Assembly (NCBI RefSeq): GCF_024699925.1
Contig: NZ_JAJOMX010000001.1
Span: 1-64,000 of the forward strand
From: Mesorhizobium sp. J428
GTDB taxonomy: Bacteria > Pseudomonadota > Alphaproteobacteria > Rhizobiales > Rhizobiaceae
Length of the DNA stretch: 64,000 bases
Reading direction: 5' to 3'
Shown here: in pieces, positions 43,692 to 52,748 of the stretch
Layout: every line of letters begins with the position of its first letter
Numbering within the stretch: the first letter of the stretch is position 1
The notes under the pieces: model-generated
Told to the model about the DNA's origin: nothing
Seen by the model: only the letters and a program-made list of their open reading frames with translations
Databases searched by the model: none
Position numbers and translations under genes: made by a program

Positions 43692-45722
43692 CTACCGCCT
43701 GCCGTCGAGCGCCGAGGCAAGGCGCACGAGGGAGAGGAACTCCCCGCGATAGCCGAACGTGTCGGCCCCGCGGGCGGCGGCGGCGATCTCAGAAATCCTG
43801 TCATAGCCATAGGATGCGACCTGGCTGGTGCCGCGCAGCTTCTGGCCGAAAGCGGCGACCGCGACCGAGAAGCGCTGGTCTGCGGACGCGGCGTCGAAGC
43901 TCGCAACCTCGTTGGCCGCCGTCACAGGCGTCGTGATCAGCTTGCTCGCGTCCTCGTCGGGCAGCTTGTAGCGGATCTTCACGAAGGCATATTCGTCCGC
44001 ATTGGCGATCCCGGCCGCGTTGTCCGTGCGCGCTTGGCCGTAGCGCAGGTCGTCTATCTGCTGCGCCGGGCTTCCCTTCGGCGTGATCTCATAGATCGCC
44101 GTCACCGAATGGCCCGAGCCGATCTCGCCCGCGTCCACCTTGTCATTGTTGAAGTCTTCGCGGTTGAGCGCGCGGGTCTCGTAGCCGATCAGCCGGTATT
44201 CGGCGATCGCCTGCGGATTGAACTCCACCTGCAGCTTCACGTCCTTGGCGATCGGGAACAGCGTCGATGAAGCCTCCTCGACCAGCGCCTTTTCGGCCTC
44301 GGCGAGCGTGTCGATATAGACGGCCTGGCCGTTTCCGTTCTGGGCAATCTCCTGCATCATCCGGTCGTTCAGGTTTCCCCGGCCGAAGCCGAGCACCGAG
44401 AGGAACACGCCGCTCGCGCGCTTCTCCTCAATCAGCCGCTTCAGGTCGTCGTCATCGGTCTGCCCGACATTGAAATCGCCGTCCGTCGCCAGCATCACCC
44501 GGTTGACGCCGCCTTTCACGAAGGACTGCTGCGCCAGCCGATAGGCCTCGCGCAGCCCCGCCTCGCCCGCCGTCGAGCCGCCGGAAGACAGGGTGTCGAT
44601 CGCCGACAGGATCTTCGCCTTGTCCGACGCCTTGGTTGGCTCGAGCACCGTCCCCGCGTCGCCCGCATAGGTGACGATCGAGACGGTGTCGTCGGCGCCG
44701 AGCTTGTCGACCAACATGCGGAACGACGATTTCAGCAGCGGCAGCTTGTCCGGCGCGTCCATCGAGCCCGACACGTCGATCAGGAAGACGAGATTCGCCT
44801 TTGGCTTCTCGGCCGGCTGCACATCGTAGCCCTTGATGGCGATATGCATCAGCTTCGTCCCGGAATTCCAGGGCGTCGGCATGACGGTCACAGTCGACCT
44901 GAACGGCTCGGCTCTGTCGGCCGGACCCGCCCAGTCATAGGGGAAGTAGTTTACCATCTCCTCGACGCGCACCGTGTCGGGCTGCGGCAGCAGGCCTTCC
45001 TTCAGCGAGCGCCGCACGAAGGCGTAGGACGCCGTGTCGACATCGATCGAGAACGTCGAGACCGGACTTTCGAGCGCCGACCTCACCGGGTTGGTGTCGA
45101 ACTCGGTCAACCGTTCCGTGTTCGGTGTCTGGCCGATAAAGGCGTCGGCATCCGGCGACGGCGGCGCGATCATGCGCTCCTGTGCGGCCAGCGGGGCGGT
45201 GGCACGGTTGGGCAGGGCCTGGCGGGTCGCGGCGCCGCCGAGATTGGACATCTGATCCATCGCCGGCTCGGCGGACGTCGGCGCGGGCTGCGCAGCGACG
45301 GGAGGCGCGGCCTCGCTCTCCTGGACAGACGGCGAAGACGCGATCTCCTTGCGCGCCTCGGCCTGCGGCGCCGCCTTAGGCCTCGGTGCCTCAACCGGCA
45401 CCGTCACCGGCCCCTGCCCGCCGGCGTCGCGGCCGAGCGTCAGCGGCGAGGTCTCCATCAGATAGAAGGCGGAATAGCCCGCGACCGGCAGGGCGATGAG
45501 CGCGGCCAGGGCCGGGCTGGCGATGAGTTTGCGCGACATGAGAGACCTCCAAAGCATGATTGCTTTGTCGGTGAGACGCGCACCCCGGCGCGTTCCTTGG
45601 GGGCTGGGAGAGATTTTTTCGTCGAAGGCCTCCAGCGCGGCCGAAAGCGCGCGCTCCCGCGCACCCTTCGAGGGCGCCGGAACCTTCGAGCGGCCGAGCC
45701 GCGAAAGATCGTCGTCCGTCAT
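43692..45722 (-). CDS. Membrane-anchored von Willebrand factor A protein (YfbK-like)
   Basis: 676 residues. A basic cytoplasmic segment (1-65) is followed by one TM (about 66-89, ASPALAALIALPVAGYSAFY), a Pro/Ala-rich linker to about 190, the vWF_A N-terminal region (STFSIDVDTASYAFVRRSL), the vWA domain with MIDAS motif FLIDVSGSMD near residue 312, and a C-terminal DUF3520-type domain. The bulk is periplasmic. The start is at 45722, two bases after the stop of the ECF sigma gene, so they are co-translated. The N-terminal cytoplasmic piece plus TM is laid out like an anti-sigma factor. Confidence 0.87.
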   Translation of the reverse strand: MTDDDLSRLGRSKVPAPSKGARERALSAALEAFDEKISPSPQGTRRGARLTDKAIMLWRSLMSRKLIASPALAALIALPVAGYSAFYLMETSPLTLGRDAGGQGPVTVPVEAPRPKAAPQAEARKEIASSPSVQESEAAPPVAAQPAPTSAEPAMDQMSNLGGAATRQALPNRATAPLAAQERMIAPPSPDADAFIGQTPNTERLTEFDTNPVRSALESPVSTFSIDVDTASYAFVRRSLKEGLLPQPDTVRVEEMVNYFPYDWAGPADRAEPFRSTVTVMPTPWNSGTKLMHIAIKGYDVQPAEKPKANLVFLIDVSGSMDAPDKLPLLKSSFRMLVDKLGADDTVSIVTYAGDAGTVLEPTKASDKAKILSAIDTLSSGGSTAGEAGLREAYRLAQQSFVKGGVNRVMLATDGDFNVGQTDDDDLKRLIEEKRASGVFLSVLGFGRGNLNDRMMQEIAQNGNGQAVYIDTLAEAEKALVEEASSTLFPIAKDVKLQVEFNPQAIAEYRLIGYETRALNREDFNNDKVDAGEIGSGHSVTAIYEITPKGSPAQQIDDLRYGQARTDNAAGIANADEYAFVKIRYKLPDEDASKLITTPVTAANEVASFDAASADQRFSVAVAAFGQKLRGTSQVASYGYDRISEIAAAARGADTFGYRGEFLSLVRLASALDGRR

Positions 45723-45724
45723 TG

Positions 45725-46285
45725 TCACGCTTCCCCGGCCAGGCGCATGTGCACCTTCAGCCGTTTCTTCGCTTCGTGGATGTACCAGGAAACCGTCGGC
45801 TCGGCGCATCCCATGATCTCGGCCGCATCGCCATGCGAAAGGTCCTCGCCATAGACGAGCAGCACCGCCTCGCGCTGCTTGTCCGGCAGTTTGCGCACCG
45901 CCTCCCACAGCGCGTCGGCGCGCTCGTCCGGTTCGGGCATCGCCTCGCCGAACGCCGCCGCATGCACGCCGAAGGCCGCCGTCTTGCGGCTCTCGCGCAG
46001 CAGCTTGCGCCCGTGATCGCGCGCGACGTTCAGCGTCAGAGCGTAGAGCCAGGTCGTGAACGCGCCCTGCCCGGTGAAGGAGCGGATCGACCGGCCAAGC
46101 CGCGCGCAGACCTCCTGCGCAATGTCTTCTGCATCGGTTTTGCGCCCGCACCATTTCCAGGCAACGCGGAAGACGAAGTCGTAGTGGCGCGCAACCAGTT
46201 CGGCGAATGCCTTGCGGTCGCCCGCTTTCGCGTGCGCGATAAGGTCCTCGTCCGGCACGCCGGTGTCTTCCGCAACCAAGGCCAT
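45725..46285 (-). CDS. ECF (RpoE-type) RNA polymerase sigma factor
   Basis: 186 residues. Sigma region 2 is RHYDFVFRVAWKWCGRKTDAEDIAQEV, written here as FRVAWKWCGRKTDAEDIAQE; region 4 is LPDKQREAVLLVYGEDLSHG with the HTH DAAEIMGCAEPTVSWYIHEA. The start at 46285 (MALVAEDTG) gives the normal ECF length. It directly precedes the vWA gene. It is divergent from the SDR stress-type dehydrogenase 148 bp away, a possible target. Confidence 0.87.
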   Translation of the reverse strand: MALVAEDTGVPDEDLIAHAKAGDRKAFAELVARHYDFVFRVAWKWCGRKTDAEDIAQEVCARLGRSIRSFTGQGAFTTWLYALTLNVARDHGRKLLRESRKTAAFGVHAAAFGEAMPEPDERADALWEAVRKLPDKQREAVLLVYGEDLSHGDAAEIMGCAEPTVSWYIHEAKKRLKVHMRLAGEA

Positions 46286-46433
46286 TTCTATCCCTTGGAC
46301 GAGGCCATTGGGGCATTCCTTGGGTCGGCGGTCAAATATCGCGGCAATTTCCGCCACAAAGTCCAAGGCCCGAATTCCCCGCGAACCTTTCGCGGCCTCG
46401 CGTGTTTTGGTTCCAGACCGAAGGAGCCATACG

Positions 46434-47399
46434 ATGTCCGCAACAGCCGCCCGAAACGAAGCCGAGAAGCAACGCAGCATCCAGAAGAAGGTCGACGCCG
46501 ACGACCGCGCCAAATCCAACGGCAAGCCGAAGCCGATGCAGGCCGGCGCGCGCGAATATCCCGTCCCGCCCTTTCCGAAACAGCATCATCCCAAGCCGGG
46601 CATGGAGCACAGGATCGAGCCCGCGCCGATGTACGATGCGCCGTTCTACAAGGGCTCGGAGAAGCTCAAGGGCAAGGTTGCGCTGATTACCGGCGGCGAT
46701 TCCGGTATCGGACGGGCCGTCGCCGTGCTGTTCGCCCGCGAGGGAGCGGATGTTGCGATCGCCTATCTTACCGAAGACCAGGACGCGAAGACGACGAAGG
46801 CCGCCGTCGAGAAGGAAGGCCGGCGGGCGATCCTCATCGCCGGCGACGTTTCGGAGCGCGAATTCTGCGAGAAGGCGGTGGCGAAGACGGTCAAGGAACT
46901 GGGCCGGCTCGACATCCTCGTCAACAATGCCGCGTTCCAGATCCATTCGAGCGACTTCGAGGACCTGACCGAAGAGCATTTCGACACGACGCTGAAGACC
47001 AACCTCTACGGCTATTTCCATATGGCCAAGGCCGCCCTGCCGCATCTTAGGCCGGGCTCGGCGATCATCAATACCGGGTCAGTGACAGGTATCGAGGGAT
47101 CGAAGGAACTCGTCGATTATTCGATGACAAAGGGCGGCATCCATGCCTTCACCCGAGCGCTTGCCGGCAACCTGGTCGGCAAGGGCATCCGTGTGAACTG
47201 CGTCGCGCCTGGCCCGGTCTGGACGCCGCTCAACCCGTCGGAGAAGGAAGCGGAAGACGTATCGCAGTTCGGGTCGCAGACGCCCATGAAACGGCCGGCG
47301 CAACCCGAGGAGATCGCACCGGCCTATGTATTCCTGGCGTCGCCGCAGATGTCGAGCTACATCACCGGCGAGATCCTGCCGATCGTCGGCGGCTACTGA
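46434..47399 (+). CDS. Short-chain dehydrogenase with general-stress N-terminal extension (YhxC/YghA type)
   Basis: 321 residues. About 80 residues of charged N-terminal extension (PVPPFPKQHHPKPGMEHR) precede the Rossmann motif ALITGGDSGIGRAVAVLFAR. The catalytic set is Ser in NTGSVTG, YSMTKGG (Tyr-xxx-Lys), and the C-terminal signature ITGEILPIVGGY. Proteins of this shape are part of general stress responses in several bacteria. NAD(P)-dependent; substrate unknown. Its stop is four bases from the convergent permease stop. Confidence 0.88.
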   Translation: MSATAARNEAEKQRSIQKKVDADDRAKSNGKPKPMQAGAREYPVPPFPKQHHPKPGMEHRIEPAPMYDAPFYKGSEKLKGKVALITGGDSGIGRAVAVLFAREGADVAIAYLTEDQDAKTTKAAVEKEGRRAILIAGDVSEREFCEKAVAKTVKELGRLDILVNNAAFQIHSSDFEDLTEEHFDTTLKTNLYGYFHMAKAALPHLRPGSAIINTGSVTGIEGSKELVDYSMTKGGIHAFTRALAGNLVGKGIRVNCVAPGPVWTPLNPSEKEAEDVSQFGSQTPMKRPAQPEEIAPAYVFLASPQMSSYITGEILPIVGGY

Positions 47400-47402
47400 G
47401 CC

Positions 47403-48833
47403 TCAGTTGACCGCACCGTCGCCGCCGATGTCCTCCATCGTCGGCTCGAGCGGCTTCTGGCCGATCGCCCGGTTGACCGCGACGGTGACGAACCAGAGCA
47501 CGACGCCGAGGAGGAGCAGCACGCCAGCGATCGCATACTGCTCGACCGCACGGCCGGTCCACGGGCCGACCAGGAAGGCGCAGCAGACCGCGCCGACGAC
47601 GGGCAGGATCGTCGGCGCCTTGAAATGCTGGTGGTCGACCTTGTCCTTGCGCAACACCAGCACCGCCACGTTGACGATGGTGAAGACGCACAGCAGCAGA
47701 AGTGCCGTCGTTCCGCCGAGCTGCGGCACGGAGCCGACGAAGGTGATCAGGCCGAACGCGAGCAGCGTCGTGAACAGGATCGCGATGTAGGGTGTGCGGC
47801 GCGAGGCATGCACCTTGCCGAGCACCGCCGGCAGAACGTGCTCGCGGCTCATGCCGTAGACCAGCCGGCTCGCCATCAGCATGTTGATCAGCGCGCTGTT
47901 GGCGACCGCGAACATGGTGATGAAGGCGAAGATGCCGATCGGGAAGCCCGGCGCGCCGGCCTGGACGACCTTCAGAAGCGGCGCCTCGCCCTCGCCGAGC
48001 TGGTCCGGCGGAACGAGCGTGACCGCGGAGATCGACACCAGCACATAGATCAGCCCGGTGATCAAAAGGCCAGCGAGCAGGATCTTCGGGAAGGTGCGGG
48101 TCGGGTCCTTCGTCTCCTCGGCCATGTTGACCGAATCCTCGAAGCCGACCATCGCGAAGAAGGCGAGCGTGGTCGCCGCGATGACCGGCCAGAAGGCGCT
48201 CGACGAACCCTCGGGAACATGGAACTGGGTGATGCGCGAGACGTCGCCCTGCCCCATGCCGATCGCCCACAGGCCGATGGCGATGACGATCAAAAGGCCC
48301 GTGAGCTCGACGCAGGTCAGCACCACATTGGCCTTCACGCTCTCGCCGACGCCGCGGAAATTCACGATCGCGACCACCGCCATGAAGGCGAGGCCGAGCA
48401 GCGTGATGCCAACACCCTGTTCGAGGCCGAGCCCGAAGGCGCTGGAGAAGTTGACCGAGAAGGCGCGCGACGCGGTCGAGGCGGAGGTGATGCCCGAGCA
48501 CATCACCGCGAAGGCGACGATGAAGGTGACGAAGTGGATGCCGAAGGCCTTGTGTGCATAGAGGGCGGCGCCGGCGGCGCGCGGATATTTCGTCACCAGC
48601 TCCAGATAGCTGAACGCCGTGATGAGCGCGACCACGAAGGCGACGAGGAAGGGCAACCAGACCACGCCGCCGACCTGTTTGGCGACCTGCCCGGTGAGCG
48701 CGTAGATGCCGGTGCCGAGAATGTCGCCGACGATGAAGAGGAGCAGCAGCCATGGGCCCATCACGCGATGGAGGGTGGGCTCGGCGGTGGCTTGCGAGGA
48801 GGTGGGGGAAGCGGAGGCGGTGACGTCAGTCAT
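47403..48833 (-). CDS. APC-superfamily amino acid permease
   Basis: 476 residues with about twelve TM segments. The first helix WLLLLFIVGDILGTGIYALTG holds the unwound GTGIYA substrate-binding motif of APC transporters; MVGFEDSVNMAEETKDPTRTFP, the TM6-loop signature, follows. It likely imports an amino acid with protons; the compound is not predictable. Monocistronic by position. Confidence 0.87.
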   Translation of the reverse strand: MTDVTASASPTSSQATAEPTLHRVMGPWLLLLFIVGDILGTGIYALTGQVAKQVGGVVWLPFLVAFVVALITAFSYLELVTKYPRAAGAALYAHKAFGIHFVTFIVAFAVMCSGITSASTASRAFSVNFSSAFGLGLEQGVGITLLGLAFMAVVAIVNFRGVGESVKANVVLTCVELTGLLIVIAIGLWAIGMGQGDVSRITQFHVPEGSSSAFWPVIAATTLAFFAMVGFEDSVNMAEETKDPTRTFPKILLAGLLITGLIYVLVSISAVTLVPPDQLGEGEAPLLKVVQAGAPGFPIGIFAFITMFAVANSALINMLMASRLVYGMSREHVLPAVLGKVHASRRTPYIAILFTTLLAFGLITFVGSVPQLGGTTALLLLCVFTIVNVAVLVLRKDKVDHQHFKAPTILPVVGAVCCAFLVGPWTGRAVEQYAIAGVLLLLGVVLWFVTVAVNRAIGQKPLEPTMEDIGGDGAVN

Positions 48834-48916
48834 GGGGAAGCTCCGTATGCAGGCGAATGAATGCGGAATACGAACACTACGCAGACAACTTGCACGCCTT
48901 CGCTGCGAATAGCGAG

Positions 48917-49591
48917 TCAGCCGGCAAAGGCCCGCATGTGGAAAACCTGCTGCGCCGCCGGATAGCGGTAGGTCGCGCCGTAGGGACAGGCGTTGCGGTC
49001 GAGGCAGCCGCCCTGCCTGCAGGCCGCGCCGCGCGGCGAGCGCACATGAGCGAGGCAGGATTCATAAGCGAAGCCGGCGGCGGAATGAGCACCGACCGGA
49101 CAGGATTTCAGGCAGGGTTTTCCGTCGCATCCGTCGCACAGGTGAATCGGCGCATGAGCTGGTCGCGCCGCCTGCCCGATCTCCCGGGCCGCGTCTGGGT
49201 CCTCGAACAGCAGCGCGCCGCGATAGGCATGCCACAGGCCGAATTCGGGATGCATGAGGATGCCGAGCGGCGACGGCCTCAGCCCTTCGGCCCGCATCGC
49301 CCATTGCTGAAACGGCAGATAAGGACGGTCGGAGGGCGAGACCGCACGGGCGCCGAACCGGGCGGCGACCTCGCCGATCTTTTCGCGCGACCAGGTGTCG
49401 AGCGGATCGGCAAGGTCCGGCGGCTGTCTCTCCCGCCATGCTTCGAAATGCGGCCATATGCTCGGCCCGCCATGCCCGACGAGCAGCACCGCACGGGCGT
49501 CGGCGGGCGCATCCTCGCCCGGCGCGAAGGCGAACCCACCACGCAGGATCAGGCCGTTGCCGGCGAGCTGGCTGGATATCTCGGCGATCAT
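48917..49591 (-). CDS. Ferredoxin-like Fe-S protein, QueG/epoxyqueuosine-reductase-like fold
   Basis: 224 residues. The N-terminal 150 residues resemble the cobalamin-binding/epoxyqueuosine reductase-like fold (AVLLVGHGGPSIWPHFEAW, LGILMHPEFGLWHAYRGALLF), followed by a reduced Fe-S segment with Cys in LCDGCDGKPCLKSCPVGA and a second group CLAHVRSPRGAACRQGGC. The protein is short for QueG. It may be a small electron carrier or a corrinoid-linked reductase; the sequence does not settle this. Confidence 0.65.
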   Translation of the reverse strand: MIAEISSQLAGNGLILRGGFAFAPGEDAPADARAVLLVGHGGPSIWPHFEAWRERQPPDLADPLDTWSREKIGEVAARFGARAVSPSDRPYLPFQQWAMRAEGLRPSPLGILMHPEFGLWHAYRGALLFEDPDAAREIGQAARPAHAPIHLCDGCDGKPCLKSCPVGAHSAAGFAYESCLAHVRSPRGAACRQGGCLDRNACPYGATYRYPAAQQVFHMRAFAG

Positions 49592-49779
49592 GCTGTGTCG
49601 GCGTTTCCTCAGAGACTATTCGATATCGGAATCGAAGACGAATATCCCGTCATGAATCATGGCGATACGCCCGCGCGGGCAGAAGGCCTGATTTCGCCTT
49701 TTGCCGTCGCGCCAACCATCTCTCTCCGTCTCGGGCTCCGCCCGATTGCCCCTCGTGCAAAGGGCAGGACAGGTACTTC

Positions 49780-50229
49780 TCAGGAGGTGTCACGCAGCTC
49801 GATCGGCGAGACGACGGCGTCTGCCAAGCGCTGAAGGCCGGCGCAGCGCGCGCCACCCTCATTCCCCGCCTCGTCGGAGGCCTGCCCCCGATGCAGGAAC
49901 GACAGACGGCACAGATGCGCCGCCACCGCCTGCATGTAGAGCCCGAATGCCCTCAGTGAATCGGCGATCTCCTCCGCATCGAAGGGATTGCTGCCGAAGC
50001 CGGCCGGCATCGGGACGGGCGTCCAGGTTCCGCGCGCGGAGCTCCGGAGCGTGCCTTCGACATAGGCGCTAAGCAGCGCGTTGGCCTGCCAGGCCGCCCA
50101 CAGCACGCACCAGCGGACCCAGAACGAGCGGCCTGCGGCGTGTTCGGCCATGTCGGCGATCGAGAACAGGCGCATGACGATCCGCGCCTTTAACGCCTGT
50201 TGCCTCCCCGCCTTCGCCCTCCAGCCCAT
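49780..50229 (-). CDS. Hypothetical protein
   Basis: 149 residues from MGWRAKAGRQQ at 50229, chosen because aaaggag lies seven bases upstream; an ATG at 50265 lacks such a site. The central part has RLFSIADMAEHAAGRSFWVRW and WQANALLSAYVEGTLRSS, an amphipathic helical protein without clear TM segments or known motifs. It lies 188 bp upstream of the ferredoxin-like gene on the same strand. Confidence 0.6.
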   Translation of the reverse strand: MGWRAKAGRQQALKARIVMRLFSIADMAEHAAGRSFWVRWCVLWAAWQANALLSAYVEGTLRSSARGTWTPVPMPAGFGSNPFDAEEIADSLRAFGLYMQAVAAHLCRLSFLHRGQASDEAGNEGGARCAGLQRLADAVVSPIELRDTS

Positions 50230-50730
50230 CGCCGGCTCCTTTCGACCGGCCATAGTGTCGTGCATTCCTGAAAGGCGGGGATGGAAAAATTTCGGGCGCC
50301 AATGGGAACAAGGGGTTAGCGGAGAGTGGGCAGAAATCGATCCATCGGATGGATGTCCCGGAACCGACCGCCGAGGCTCTCAAGACAGCGCTCCCCTCGC
50401 GCGACGTCATCCCGGCGACCGGAGGTCAGCCGGGATCGATTGACCCTGGCGGGTTGGCGCTGACCCTTGTCTCGCGACAGCGGGTGTTTTCAGCATGTAA
50501 CCGGAGAGAGGAATGGGTCTCGGCTGACCTCCGGTCGCCGGGATGACGGTCGCGCAGAAGGGGCGTCGCGCAGGGTGAGTGTCGCGGGACGGCGCGACAA
50601 GCGGCTCGCCCGGCGAGGAACCGACATGAGGCATAGTGGGGGCGTTTGCCCGGTAAGGATCATGCAAAGCGTGATGACGGAGGGCGGCGAGGGAATGGCT
50701 CGATCCACTCCCCGCGGACCAAAAGCCCCC
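50230..50730. other. 500-bp gene-poor stretch with the large inverted repeat
   Basis: Between the hypothetical gene and the hydrolase I see no supported gene. The stretch holds the 144-bp dyad at 50405-50548; the flanks are otherwise plain. Short frames across the dyad repeat its palindromic sequence and are not coding. Confidence 0.5.
50405..50548. repeat. 144-bp palindromic element with perfect 28-bp terminal arms (MITE-like)
   Basis: The left arm 50405-50432 (cgtcatcccggcgaccgg at its outer end) and right arm 50521-50548 are perfect inverse complements over 28 bases. Beyond them the pairing resumes after a one-base gap with gcgcgac/gtcgcgc. The 88-bp interior has no open frame. The size, long terminal inverted repeats and lack of coding capacity fit a miniature inverted-repeat element or other dispersed palindromic repeat. 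Confidence 0.75.
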
Positions 50731-51465
50731 TCACCCCCGCAGCGTCTCATCGAACAGCGTTGCCAGCCGCTTCCAGTGCCGCTCTGCACCGGCCTCGTCG
50801 TAGACGGAATGGTCCGGCACGCACCAGCCGTGCTTCATGCCGACATAGTTCTCGACCAGATGGTCGACCTCCGCCTCGCGAAACGCTTGCGCCAGGCGCG
50901 CGGACTGTTCAGGCGGGAAGCTGCCGTCGACGCCGGCGACGCCGACATAGACGCGCGCCTTGATCTTCGCGGCGTTGGCGGCCGGGCTGTCGGGCGCGTC
51001 GTTGGCGAGGTTGCCGCCATGCAGGCTCGCCGCCGCGACGATCCGGTCGGGATGAGCCGCCGCCGCATTGAGCGCGCGTCCGCCGCCCATACAGTAGCCG
51101 ACCGTGCCGACCTTGCCGGCAAAACCCTCGTTCGCCAGCGCGTCGAGGAACGCGCCGGTGTCGGCGGCCGTCATCGCCTGCGTCGTCTCGGTGATCATCC
51201 TGCGCAGAAACTGACCGGTCTCGGCATTGGCAAAGGCAGTCTTCGCATCGAATGGGCCGTAGGTGCCGAAACGGTAGAACAGGTCGGGCACCAGAACGGC
51301 ATAGCCCTGCCCCGCCAGCCGCTCGGCCATCCCGTCCATCGCCGGCCGCGGTCCGAAGGCGTCCATGTAGAGGATGACGGCGGGGCTGGACGATGCTCCG
51401 GCCGGCACGAACAGGGTAGCAGCGCAAGTCCCGTCGGCAATGTCAATGTCGATTTGCTTCGGCAA
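50731..51465 (-). CDS. Dienelactone hydrolase family protein
   Basis: 244 residues, alpha/beta hydrolase of the DLH family. The nucleophile is the Cys in VGYCMGGGRAL (DLH uses Cys), the catalytic His is in GMKHGWCVPD, and the Asp lies in the VAGVDGSFPPE strand-loop. The N-terminus FVPAGASSSPAVILYMDAFG is typical. Natural substrates range from dienelactone to other lactones and esters; the absence of aromatic-degradation genes nearby leaves this open. Confidence 0.85.
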   Translation of the reverse strand: MPKQIDIDIADGTCAATLFVPAGASSSPAVILYMDAFGPRPAMDGMAERLAGQGYAVLVPDLFYRFGTYGPFDAKTAFANAETGQFLRRMITETTQAMTAADTGAFLDALANEGFAGKVGTVGYCMGGGRALNAAAAHPDRIVAAASLHGGNLANDAPDSPAANAAKIKARVYVGVAGVDGSFPPEQSARLAQAFREAEVDHLVENYVGMKHGWCVPDHSVYDEAGAERHWKRLATLFDETLRG

Positions 51466-51594
51466 GGTCGGTTCTCCTTAGGCGAAACAGACCGTCCTCA
51501 AGGTTGGACGGAAACGTTGTGCCAAAAAATTCAAGCCGGGTGTCGAAAGCTACGCGGAGTTCAAGGGATAACAAGTAGCTATACGCTCCGCGAC

Positions 51595-51858
51595 CTATTT
51601 GCGTCCATTCGGAGGCGCAGCCGGCACAACGACGGCAGGCTGGGGAGGCTTCGGCTGTCTCGGACCATGCCCGGCGGGTTCAACATTCACCGCACTCCAA
51701 TCCCGTGCGCGGTGAGCATTCAATGAATTCAGCACCAATGATATAGAGTTCGACAAGAGCCTTCGACTAAGAATACTTTCCTCAGTCTCGGGGAGATTCT
51801 GGAGATCGGCATACAACCGTTTGAACTTAGCCTCCATTTCCAAGTCAAAACGGACCAT
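51595..51858 (-). CDS. Hypothetical protein with Pro-rich tail
   Basis: 87 residues, MVRFDLEMEAKFKRLYADLQ at the start, a charged helical first half, then a C-terminal tail rich in Pro/Ala/Lys (GPRQPKPPQPAVVVPAAP). AT-richer than the genome average. The tail shares the GPRQP motif and composition with the small frame at 52748-52858. Function unknown. Confidence 0.5.
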   Translation of the reverse strand: MVRFDLEMEAKFKRLYADLQNLPETEESILSRRLLSNSISLVLNSLNAHRARDWSAVNVEPAGHGPRQPKPPQPAVVVPAAPPNGRK

Positions 51859-51914
51859 TTTCGTTTCATAAACTGTAAGGGGATCGGTGAGCGTCCCCGA
51901 TCGATAGCGCCGGA

Positions 51915-52175
51915 TCAGCCCCGTTGGTGCGAGGACAGGTCGGGGAGTAGTGCGCCACCGCGAGAAAGAGGGGGCCGTTCGAGGTAAGACGTGGACGGAT
52001 CCGGATCTGGCCGCTCGCGAGGGCGGAATGCGGGCTTATAGTCCGGCACCTCCGGCAGCGTCACAGTTTGGGCCATTGCCGCATCGGGCACCCCCACAAA
52101 CATCATTCCAACGATCACCACTCGGACCAATCCTGCGCGCGGGTCCGTGAAAAGACTAGCGATCAGCGGCCACAA
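51915..52175 (-). CDS. Hypothetical secreted small protein
   Basis: 86 residues. A hydrophobic signal region LVRVVIVGMMFVGVPDAAMA ends in an AMAQ cleavage site, leaving about 50 residues rich in Pro and charged residues (DYKPAFRPRERPDPDPSTSY). Followed six bases upstream, on the same strand, by the SLATT-like gene. No family recognised. Confidence 0.45.
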   Translation of the reverse strand: MWPLIASLFTDPRAGLVRVVIVGMMFVGVPDAAMAQTVTLPEVPDYKPAFRPRERPDPDPSTSYLERPPLSRGGALLPDLSSHQRG

Positions 52176-52181
52176 CTGAAG

Positions 52182-52748
52182 TTACTCCGCCGGCAACGCG
52201 GGCAGCTTCCCGCTAACCACTTTTCGGTAGTGGTGGCCGTCGAAAGATATAACCGATCCTAACAACCGGTGAATGAGCGGAACCACGAGGCGTTCGTTCT
52301 CGTCCCACTCCATCGCGCCAATTGCGTCGTTGTATGCTTTGGCATCGAGTGCACGAAAAACAGGTGGCTCGTCGCCGGCAATCCGTGACATCTTCGCCTC
52401 CCAACGACGACAATCCTCTTCAGTCGGATCCGTCTTTTCTTCTATGTCCGCGAGCAGGTTGAAATAGTCGCGCTGAAGGGACTGGTGCGTTCGAGCCGAG
52501 CCGCCAAAGTCAAAAACTAACTGCAAGGTACCCACCGCGGCGACCGCACCTCCGATCCACAGGGGCATACGCGCGATCTCAAAGCTCGTTACTGCCTCCC
52601 CCACTGTCGCGGTTCCGAGGATGACAACCATGAAATTGAACCACCGATTCCACCTTTCGAAGGTCCGCCGGCGCGCTGTATGATACAGCGCGTTTCGGAG
52701 TGCGTTAAATCGAATGAGTTCAATGCTCTGAGCCATGAAAGGGGCCAC
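52182..52748 (-). CDS. Two-TM SLATT-like membrane protein
   Basis: 188 residues from a GTG at 52748 (an ATG at 52736 is an alternative). An N-terminal helix ALYHTARRRTFERWNRWFN leads into two TM segments (FMVVILGTATVGEAVTSFEI; LWIGGAVAAVGTLQLVFDF), then a helical cytoplasmic part HQSLQRDYFNLLADIEEKTD. This basic-helix plus 2TM plus coiled region is the layout of SLATT effectors found with nucleotide-sensing immunity genes. No such partner gene (CD-NTase, SLOG, TIR) adjoins, so function is uncertain. The upstream mini-gene's TAG overlaps the GTG. Confidence 0.6.
   Translation of the reverse strand: MAPFMAQSIELIRFNALRNALYHTARRRTFERWNRWFNFMVVILGTATVGEAVTSFEIARMPLWIGGAVAAVGTLQLVFDFGGSARTHQSLQRDYFNLLADIEEKTDPTEEDCRRWEAKMSRIAGDEPPVFRALDAKAYNDAIGAMEWDENERLVVPLIHRLLGSVISFDGHHYRKVVSGKLPALPAE

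Noticed and set aside
43692..46316. One 874-residue protein covering the vWA gene and the sigma factor gene region
   Set aside because: The upstream part lies in a different frame over the ECF sigma gene, which is clearly coding; the vWA start at 45722 follows the sigma stop.
46285..46434. EcfG-type general-stress promoter before the SDR gene
   Set aside because: A gaac...cgtg pair is present near 46382-46405 but the -35 lacks the first G of ggaac and the match is too weak to call.
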